Source: Rhodocyclaceae bacterium UBA1310 (lineage in GTDB: Bacteria; Pseudomonadota; Gammaproteobacteria; Burkholderiales; Rhodocyclaceae). From it: a stretch of 54,789 nucleotides of DNA. Shown here in pieces: positions 25,199 through 31,579 of this stretch (position 1 is the first letter of the stretch; each line of letters begins with the position of its first letter). The notes under the pieces are model-generated. The model saw only the letters and a program-made list of their open reading frames with translations. It did not search any database and was not told the DNA's origin. The stretch lies in NCBI GenBank assembly GCA_002307175.1, contig DBTS01000146.1:27893-82681 (forward strand), in the 5' to 3' direction. Both the position numbers and the translations under genes were made by a program.

Positions 25199-26014
25199 AT
25201 GCGTTGGTTGGTTTCACTGTATAAAAACTGGGATCGTTTCGTCGTCCCCGTGGCCCTGCTCCTCGCCTGGGAAGCTTTGTCGCGTTCGGGGCTGCTTCCT
25301 GCCTCGCTGCTTCCCGCCCCTTCCACTGTCTGCGTCACGTGGGCGGACTGGATCTTCCACACCGACGAATCCTCCCAGTCCAACGCGGGTCACTGGATCT
25401 ACGATGCCCTGGCCAGCAGCATGCGCGTCTTTGCCGGATACGCCATCGCGGCTGTCTCGGGCGTCCTTCTCGGTATTACCATCGCCTGGTGGCGCTGGGT
25501 TGAAAAAACCATCGAACCCACCGTACAGATGCTGCGCCCGGTTCCGCCCGTTTCCTGGATTCCGCTGGCGATCATCTGGTTCGGCATTGCCAACAAGCCA
25601 GCGATTTTTCTGGTCTTTCTCGGTGCCTTCTTTCCGGTGCTGATGAATACCATCCATGGCGTCAAGACCGTGGATCGCAACCTCATCCGTGCCGCCGCAA
25701 TGATGGGGGCGCGAGAGAGCCAGATCCTGCGCTACGTCGTACTGCCTGCCGCCCTGCCAAGCATCTTTTCGGGCCTGCGCATTGCGATCGGCTCTGCCTG
25801 GATGCTCACCGTAACCGCCGAAATGGTGGCCGTCAAGAGCGGGCTCGGATATGTATTGTGGGATTCCTATTATTTTCTGCGCTATGACCTTGTAATTGCC
25901 GCAATGATCAGCATCGGCCTGCTCGGCTTCCTGACAGACTGGCTGATCAAGCTCCTCATGGCTCGCGTCCTGCACTGGCAGCAGAGCCAGACTGTTCAGG
26001 GACTCAACCACTAA
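25199..26014 (+). CDS. ABC transporter permease (NitT/TauT type)
   Basis: A 271-residue inner-membrane permease of the SsuC/TauC type with six predicted helices. The EAA loop that contacts the ATPase is RAAAMMGARESQILRYVVLP. The gene has an AAAGAGAAAAG leader, lies 20 bases after the binding protein and 13 before the ATPase gene, and completes a standard three-gene importer. The permease forms a homodimer in this class. Confidence 0.92.
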   Translation: MRWLVSLYKNWDRFVVPVALLLAWEALSRSGLLPASLLPAPSTVCVTWADWIFHTDESSQSNAGHWIYDALASSMRVFAGYAIAAVSGVLLGITIAWWRWVEKTIEPTVQMLRPVPPVSWIPLAIIWFGIANKPAIFLVFLGAFFPVLMNTIHGVKTVDRNLIRAAAMMGARESQILRYVVLPAALPSIFSGLRIAIGSAWMLTVTAEMVAVKSGLGYVLWDSYYFLRYDLVIAAMISIGLLGFLTDWLIKLLMARVLHWQQSQTVQGLNH

Positions 26015-26027
26015 CAGGGAGAAACTC

Positions 26028-26816
26028 ATGGCATCGATCGAACTCAAGGACATCACCAAGATTTTCCGCGACCAGAAGCGTGGCCGCGAACTGCTGACCA
26101 TCGACAATGTCAGCCTGACGGTAGACAGCAATGAATTCATCTGTCTGCTCGGTCCTTCAGGGTGTGGCAAATCCACGCTGCTGAACATGGTTGCCGGCTT
26201 CGAAAAACCGACTTCCGGCACTGTCAGCGTAGACGGCAAAGGCATCACTGGTCCCGGCGCAGACCGGGGCATGGTCTTCCAGCAGGCCACCCTGATGCCG
26301 TGGCTGACGGTTTGGGAAAATATCTCCTTCTCCCTCATGCTCACCGGCAAGAACAAGGCTGAGCGGCGTGCCGCGGCCCAGCCCTTCATCGACATGGTCA
26401 AGCTCACCGGTTTCGAGAACCACTTCCCGGCCGAGCTCTCCGGCGGCATGGCGCAACGCGTGGGAATTGCGCGGGCACTTCTGCTCAACCCCCAGGTGAT
26501 TCTCATGGATGAACCGTTTGCCGCCCTGGATGCGCAGACCAAAATCGAGATGCAGGAAGAACTGGTCAGCATCTGGCAACAGCAGCGCGGCACCATCGTG
26601 TTTGTTACGCACAGCGTCGACGAGGCACTGATACTCGGCACCCAGGTGGCTGTGATGACTCACCGTCCGGGCCGCATCCGCGAACTCATCAAGCTCGACC
26701 TACCCCGCCCGCGGGATTCGACCTCGCCGGAATTCAACGAGTACAAGCGCCACATCCTTGCACTCATCCGCGAAGAATCAGCCCTGGCGCGCACCGACGC
26801 CGCACAGCCTGCATGA
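26028..26816 (+). CDS. ABC transporter ATP-binding protein (NitT/TauT type)
   Basis: A 262-residue ATPase with Walker A GPSGCGKST, Q-loop VFQQATLMPW, signature LSGGMAQRVGIARAL, Walker B VILMDEPFAALDAQ and switch His in VTHSVDEAL. It resembles SsuB/TauB proteins. A GGGAGA ribosome-binding site precedes the ATG. It powers uptake through the adjacent permease. The stop overlaps in-frame ATG codons of the next gene, so transporter and catabolic enzymes are co-expressed. Confidence 0.94.
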   Translation: MASIELKDITKIFRDQKRGRELLTIDNVSLTVDSNEFICLLGPSGCGKSTLLNMVAGFEKPTSGTVSVDGKGITGPGADRGMVFQQATLMPWLTVWENISFSLMLTGKNKAERRAAAQPFIDMVKLTGFENHFPAELSGGMAQRVGIARALLLNPQVILMDEPFAALDAQTKIEMQEELVSIWQQQRGTIVFVTHSVDEALILGTQVAVMTHRPGRIRELIKLDLPRPRDSTSPEFNEYKRHILALIREESALARTDAAQPA

Positions 26817-26830
26817 TCATGGAGTCGGCG

Positions 26831-28195
26831 ATGAAGCCAGCGCTGTCGGAACCTCTGGACCTGTTGATCAGCGGAGTCATCCCACTCGAAGGGACATCGC
26901 CAACCCCTTCCGGGGAAACAGCCAGCATCGGCATACGCGGAAAACATATCGTCTGGGTGGGTGACACTCCCATTGAGGGAGTCACTGCACACCGGCATCT
27001 GCATCTGCCCGGGCATCTCGTCTGCCCGGGTTTCATCAACATGCATTACCACGCCGGGCTGAACTTCGTGCGCGGAGTCGGCCCGGACCTTGGGTTTGCT
27101 CCGTCCTACACGCGCGGGATTCCCCAGGCCAGCGACCTGACAGCAGAAGAGGCCGGTCTCCTTTCCGGTCTGGGCTCCATCGAAGCACTCAAAGCAGGCA
27201 GCACCACACTGGTAGACAGTTTTGTGCATGGCGAACAGATCGTTCCCCATCTCGCATCAACCGGCGCACGGATCTTTGCCAGCCCACGCCTGAATGACGT
27301 GGACTTTGCCTCGGTGCTGGCCGGCCAACGACGCTTCGACCCTGGTCTGGCGAAAGACATGCTGGCCTCAGCCAAGGAGATCATCCATCGCTGGCACAAC
27401 AGCCACGCGGGTCGGGTCAGGGTCCATCTCACGGCTCATGCGCCCGACACCTGCTCGGAAAGCTTCCTGCTCGCCATTGCAGCACTTGCCGCGCAGCACC
27501 AAATCAAGCTGAGCACCCATCTTGCCCAGAGCCTGCAGGAAGTCGACTGGGTTCGGCAACAGTATGGCTGCTCGCCCGTGGCCTTGCTGCAGCGCCTTGG
27601 TCTCCTGAATCAGGATCTGCTGGCCGGACACTGCATCCACGTGGATAACGCCGATATTGACCTCCTCGGCGCCTCAGGCGCAGCCATTGTCCACATCCCG
27701 CTTGGCAACGCAGTTTCCGGGCGCTTCGCGCCTACCCACCGCTTACGCGAGGCTGGCTGTCTGCTGACTCTGGCCACGGACACCATGCACGGCGACATGA
27801 TAGAAGCCATGCGCTGGGCGCTGGCCGTCGGCAGGATCCAGGAAGGGTGCGTCAGCACCGCCTGGCAACCCGCGGATGTTCTCTCCATGGCCACACGTAA
27901 TGCTGCCCGGGCATTGGGCATGGGAGCAGAGCTGGGAGAAATCCGCGCCGGGCAGCTCGCCGATCTGGTGCTCATCAACCTGCGCAGACCGCATCTCACA
28001 CCGGCAGTCAATCCGCTCGGGACCCTGATTCACAACGGCACCGGCTGCGACGTGGATCACGTTGTGGTGGATGGCCGGCTGGTTGTTGAAGCTGGGCGAT
28101 GCACCCTGATTGATGAGGAGCAGGTGATGAAGGAAGCCCGCCGGGTAACGCAGCACCTGTGGAAGCGCCACGGCAAGACACTGATCGAATTCTAA
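26831..28195 (+). CDS. ATZ/TRZ-type metal-dependent amidohydrolase (deaminase-like)
   Basis: A 454-residue amidohydrolase of the branch that includes triazine hydrolases, SAH/MTA deaminase and guanine deaminase. Metal ligands: H72 and H74 in NMHYHAG, H230 in STHLAQS and D317 in ATDTMHGD; H267 and H270 lie in AGHCIHVD. The position that is usually Glu after the third His (HLAE in deaminases) is Gln (HLAQ), which may change the chemistry. GGAG at 26821-26824 supports the ATG at 26831; ATGs at 26813 (overlapping the ATPase stop) and 26819 are possible. In context it should deaminate or hydrolyse a ring carbon-nitrogen bond of an imported heterocycle. The substrate is not known. Confidence 0.85.
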   Translation: MKPALSEPLDLLISGVIPLEGTSPTPSGETASIGIRGKHIVWVGDTPIEGVTAHRHLHLPGHLVCPGFINMHYHAGLNFVRGVGPDLGFAPSYTRGIPQASDLTAEEAGLLSGLGSIEALKAGSTTLVDSFVHGEQIVPHLASTGARIFASPRLNDVDFASVLAGQRRFDPGLAKDMLASAKEIIHRWHNSHAGRVRVHLTAHAPDTCSESFLLAIAALAAQHQIKLSTHLAQSLQEVDWVRQQYGCSPVALLQRLGLLNQDLLAGHCIHVDNADIDLLGASGAAIVHIPLGNAVSGRFAPTHRLREAGCLLTLATDTMHGDMIEAMRWALAVGRIQEGCVSTAWQPADVLSMATRNAARALGMGAELGEIRAGQLADLVLINLRRPHLTPAVNPLGTLIHNGTGCDVDHVVVDGRLVVEAGRCTLIDEEQVMKEARRVTQHLWKRHGKTLIEF

Positions 28196-28204
28196 AGGAA
28201 AGAC

Positions 28205-28930
28205 ATGAAGCGCATCCGTCTGGGAGTTCTGACTCCCTCATCCAACACTTCCCTGGAACCGCTGACCTGCTCAATGCTGCAGAATGTTCCCGAAGTCAGT
28301 GCACACTTCTCCCGCTTCACGGTAACCAGAATCTCCCTCGACGCTGCGGCTTTGGAGCAGTTTGATGACAGCAAGATTCTGGCCGCAGCCAGTCTGCTGG
28401 CAGATGCCCGGGTCGACGTAATCGGCTGGAGTGGCACCGCAGCGGGCTGGCTAGGATTCGCACACGACGAACTGCTGTGCCGGCGGATCACTGCCGCCAC
28501 CGGCATCCCAGCCACCAGTTCCGTGCTCGCACTGAATGAACTGCTTGGGCACCGCAAGGCGGACACCCTTGGAATCGTCTCTCCTTATCTGGACAACGTC
28601 CAGAACAGAATCATCAATAATTATGCGCAAGCAGGCATCCGTGTGACAGCGGAATCTCACCTCTCCATTTCAGAGAATTTTGCCTTCGCCGAAGTCACCG
28701 CAAACACCCTTACCAGACAGGTCGAGACGGTCGCCCAGGCAAGGCCCGCAGTGATCGCCACCTACTGCACCAACCTGTATTCCGCCCATCTTGCTGCGGA
28801 ATGGGAGGCAAGGTTCGGGATCCCGGTATTCGATACCACCACCACCGTGGTGTGGAAGATGCTGCGCATGTGCGAAATCGACACCAGCCGACTCACCGGC
28901 TGGGGACAACTTATGCAGGAAGGATATTGA
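28205..28930 (+). CDS. Arylmalonate decarboxylase / maleate isomerase-like protein with a single catalytic Cys
   Basis: A 241-residue member of the Asp/Glu racemase superfamily closest in pattern to maleate isomerases and arylmalonate decarboxylase. The N-terminal LTPSSNTSLEP loop is the carboxylate-binding motif. C188 in TYCTN is the second catalytic Cys, but the first is replaced by G77-T78 in WSGTAAGW. Bordetella arylmalonate decarboxylase likewise has Gly-Thr in that place and a single catalytic Cys, so decarboxylation of a substituted malonate is as likely as cis-trans isomerisation. Y128 in VSPYLDN may assist. The gene lies between the ATZ/TRZ-type gene and the hydantoinase gene with gaps of 9 and 1 bases. 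Confidence 0.78.
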   Translation: MKRIRLGVLTPSSNTSLEPLTCSMLQNVPEVSAHFSRFTVTRISLDAAALEQFDDSKILAAASLLADARVDVIGWSGTAAGWLGFAHDELLCRRITAATGIPATSSVLALNELLGHRKADTLGIVSPYLDNVQNRIINNYAQAGIRVTAESHLSISENFAFAEVTANTLTRQVETVAQARPAVIATYCTNLYSAHLAAEWEARFGIPVFDTTTTVVWKMLRMCEIDTSRLTGWGQLMQEGY

Positions 28931-28931
28931 T

Positions 28932-30374
28932 ATGAGCGGATTCGATCTGGTCATCCGTCAGGCACGCGCCGTAACGGCTGCGGACATCTTCACCACCGAC
29001 ATTGGTATCCGCAACGGACGCATCGCCGCATTGGGGCGTAATCTGGACGCCGGCGCGCGCGAGATTGACGCTGACGGTCGCCATGTCACGCCGGGTGGCA
29101 TTGATGCGCACTGCCACTTTGACCAGCCAACTGGCGACGGCAGCGTGATGGCAGATGACTTTCTCACCGGTACCCGTTCGGCTGCCTGTGGCGGCACCAC
29201 CACAGTGATCCCGTTTGCCTGCCAGCAAAAAGGGCAGTCGCTACGCGCCGCGGTTGAGGATTACCATCGGCGTGCCGGTGGCAAGGCCCTTATCGACTAT
29301 GCGTTTCACATGATAATCACAGACCCCACACCACAGGTATTGAATGAAGAACTGCCTTCTCTGATACGGCAAGGACTCACCTCCTTCAAGATCTACATGA
29401 CCTATGATGCACTGAAACTCAATGACCGCCAGATGATTGATGCACTCTCGGCTGCCAGACGTGAAGGCGCCATGGTGATGGTGCACGCAGAAAACGCCGA
29501 CTGCATTTCCTGGCTGACGGAAAAACTACTTGCCGCCGGGCACACCGCCCCCCGCTTTCATGCCAGTTCCCGCCCGATGCTGGTGGAACGGGAAGCCACC
29601 CACCGTGCGATCGCCTTCGCCGAACTGGTTGATGTCCCGGTACTGATTGTCCATGTCTCCGGCAGGGAAGCCGTCGAGCAGATCCGCTGGGCTCAGGGTA
29701 ACGGCTTGCGTGTGTACGCAGAGACCTGCCCGCAATATCTGTTCCTGACCTCTGACGCGCTGGGCGATGACGATGGTCACTTCCACGGTGCGAAGTGCAT
29801 CTGTAGTCCGCCTCCACGTGACAAGGCCAATCAGGAGGTGATATGGCAGGGCCTGAGCAACGGCGTGTTCCAGGTATTTTCCTCGGACCATGCGCCATTC
29901 CATTTTGATGGGCCTCTCGGCAAAAAAGCGCATGGCAGCAACCCATCTTTCGACAAGATTGCGAACGGTATCCCTGGCGTTGAAACGCGTCTGGCACTGC
30001 TGTGGTCGGAAGGGGTACTGACCGGACGCATCGATCCTCAGACCTTTGTCGCTCTTACCTCGACCAACCCTGCCCGCCTGTATGGGCTGTACCCGCGCAA
30101 GGGCAGTATAGCCATCGGTGCAGATGCCGATCTGGTGATCTGGAATGAAGACAACCCCTTCACGCTTGATAATAGCCTGCTACACCATGCAGTGGATTAC
30201 ACACCGTACGAAGGCATGCAACTGCGCGCCTGGCCCGGCATGACACTCTCCCGGGGCGAGATTGTCTGGGATGGTCACCACCCGCTGGACGCAGCGGGTC
30301 GGGGCAAATTCCTGCCGTGCGACTGCCCCAAGCCAGCCCTGGCCCGCAGCCGCCAGACGGAAATCCTGCTATGA
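28932..30374 (+). CDS. D-hydantoinase / dihydropyrimidinase family protein
   Basis: A 480-residue cyclic-amide hydrolase of the dihydropyrimidinase/hydantoinase/allantoinase family, which opens five- or six-membered ureide rings with a dinuclear metal centre. All metal ligands are visible: H60 and H62 in DAHCHFDQ, carboxylated K153 in TSFKIYMTY, H185 in MVHAEN, H241 in LIVHVSG and D319 in FSSDHAPF. The real start is the ATG at 28932, one base after the preceding stop; the longer open frame overlaps that gene. The stop overlaps the next start (ATGA). The substrate is probably a substituted hydantoin, dihydropyrimidine or imide; which one cannot be read from the sequence. Confidence 0.92.
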   Translation: MSGFDLVIRQARAVTAADIFTTDIGIRNGRIAALGRNLDAGAREIDADGRHVTPGGIDAHCHFDQPTGDGSVMADDFLTGTRSAACGGTTTVIPFACQQKGQSLRAAVEDYHRRAGGKALIDYAFHMIITDPTPQVLNEELPSLIRQGLTSFKIYMTYDALKLNDRQMIDALSAARREGAMVMVHAENADCISWLTEKLLAAGHTAPRFHASSRPMLVEREATHRAIAFAELVDVPVLIVHVSGREAVEQIRWAQGNGLRVYAETCPQYLFLTSDALGDDDGHFHGAKCICSPPPRDKANQEVIWQGLSNGVFQVFSSDHAPFHFDGPLGKKAHGSNPSFDKIANGIPGVETRLALLWSEGVLTGRIDPQTFVALTSTNPARLYGLYPRKGSIAIGADADLVIWNEDNPFTLDNSLLHHAVDYTPYEGMQLRAWPGMTLSRGEIVWDGHHPLDAAGRGKFLPCDCPKPALARSRQTEILL

Positions 30375-31144
30375 CTCCCCCTTCCCGCCTCCTTCAGCTT
30401 GCCAAGCGGCTTACCCAGGCCTGGCACGGCAATACCCCGGTACCGCTTCCCGAACAGGACTGGGAAGGTTTCTCTCTCGCCGACGGCTACGCCGTCCAGA
30501 AGCTCGTGGCCGCTGAACTGGGCTGGTTTCCCGATGGTCATCCCCTCGCCTGGAAACTCGGGGGATCACCCGCCAACGGAATCTCTGCTGCGCCCGTTGT
30601 AGCCAACACCTTGCTGAACAATGGCAGCCTGATCGATCCGGGAATGGCTGCAGGCTATGGCATCGAAGGGGAACTGGCGATTCGCCTTGGAGCTGACATA
30701 CCCCCCGGGAGCCCCCTGCCAGTGATCCTCCGGGCAATCTCCGGGATCGCACCGTGTATCGAACTCTGTGACATGCGACTGATGGAGGGCGACAGGCTCC
30801 CTGCCGGATTTGCGCGAGCCGATCAGCACTGGAACCGCGCCCTGATCCTGGGCGACTTCCTTCCACTGCCCACTGATACCGACTGGGACATGCTAGGAGT
30901 CAGCGTCACGGTGAACGGGAATCCGGAATTCCAGGCACATGGCAGCCACCCCTTCCTGAATCCGCTCAACTCATTGACCTGGCTGGCCACACATGCGGCA
31001 CAGGAATGGGACGGACTGCATGCCGGCGATATTGTGGCAACCGGGAGCTGGAACGGGCTCTACTGGGCACACCAGAGCGATACGCTGGAAGTGAACTTCG
31101 AACACTTTGGCAAGGTCAGCCTGACCATCGGAACACCCACCTGA
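30371..31144 (+). CDS. MhpD-like hydratase/decarboxylase (fumarylacetoacetase superfamily)
   Basis: A 257-residue protein of the FAH superfamily, closest in layout to 2-keto-4-pentenoate hydratase (MhpD) and related decarboxylases. The metal-binding region GIEGELAIRLG (two Glu) and CIELCDMR (third Glu) are present, as is AWKLGGSPAN near the N-terminus. The ATG at 30371 overlaps the hydantoinase stop by 4 bases and is preferred over the earlier in-frame start inside that gene. It is the last gene of the right arm and would act on an unsaturated keto or dicarboxylic acid made after ring opening and nitrogen removal. Exact reaction unknown. Confidence 0.82.
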   Translation: MTPPSRLLQLAKRLTQAWHGNTPVPLPEQDWEGFSLADGYAVQKLVAAELGWFPDGHPLAWKLGGSPANGISAAPVVANTLLNNGSLIDPGMAAGYGIEGELAIRLGADIPPGSPLPVILRAISGIAPCIELCDMRLMEGDRLPAGFARADQHWNRALILGDFLPLPTDTDWDMLGVSVTVNGNPEFQAHGSHPFLNPLNSLTWLATHAAQEWDGLHAGDIVATGSWNGLYWAHQSDTLEVNFEHFGKVSLTIGTPT

Positions 31145-31192
31145 ACAGTGGAAGCAATAACCATACAGACAACACTGCCAATACACGTAACA

Positions 31193-31206
31193 TACTATAT
31201 GTAGTA
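31193..31206. promoter_or_regulatory. Candidate NrdR box
   Basis: TACTATATGTAGTA (arms TACTA/TAGTA) resembles NrdR boxes upstream of ribonucleotide reductase operons. A weaker dyad, TACT-ACC-AGTA (31225-31235), lies with its centre about 31 bases downstream, the three-turn spacing typical of paired NrdR sites. They flank the -35 element of the nrd promoter. Confidence 0.55.
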
Positions 31207-31215
31207 GATCAACGC

Positions 31216-31245
31216 TTGACTTGCTACTACCAGTACCACTAGACT
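31216..31245 (+). promoter_or_regulatory. Candidate sigma-70 promoter of nrdAB
   Basis: TTGACT (31216-31221) and TAGACT (31240-31245) are separated by 18 bases. Transcription would start about 31252, just before the cobalamin riboswitch. Confidence 0.5.
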
Positions 31246-31249
31246 TCGC

Positions 31250-31470
31250 TGCGTTGATGGTTCTCCGCAAGGAGATCAAACGGGAATCCGGTACCGGGGC
31301 CTTGTCCTGCAAACCGGGGCTGCCCCCGCAACTGTGATCGGTAAATGCGCCGCCAATTGTTGCCACTGGAACAATCCGGGAAGGCTGGCGGGGTGTGCAG
31401 ACCCGAGAGCCAGGAGACCTGCCGTCAACACGAATAACCAACGACGGGGCGGGGTGTCCCTGACGACAGG
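31250..31470 (+). ncRNA. Cobalamin (B12) riboswitch
   Basis: The leader of nrdA carries the conserved elements of the cobalamin riboswitch in order: GGGAATCCGGT (about 31281-31291), GGGCTGCCCCCGCAACTGTGA (about 31317-31338), GCCACTGG (about 31363), GGGAAGGC, and the B12 box AGCCAGGAGACCTGCC at 31408-31423. The G/C-rich stretch after it probably makes the regulatory stem. Outer limits are approximate. When adenosylcobalamin is abundant the switch should shut off the B12-independent reductase encoded downstream. Confidence 0.93.
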
Positions 31471-31579
31471 TGATGCGCGGCATGGCGGACATTTCCCCCA
31501 GGCTTCGCTGTGCCAGCATGGGGTACACCATTGCGGCACGCATCTGCGCCTTCTCCGCCTCTCCAACAGGAGAATCGCA

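Noticed and set aside
25214..26641. A 475-codon open frame on the minus strand opposite the ABC permease and ATPase genes
   Set aside because: Antisense to two genes with complete family motifs and intact spacing; the translated product has no domain.
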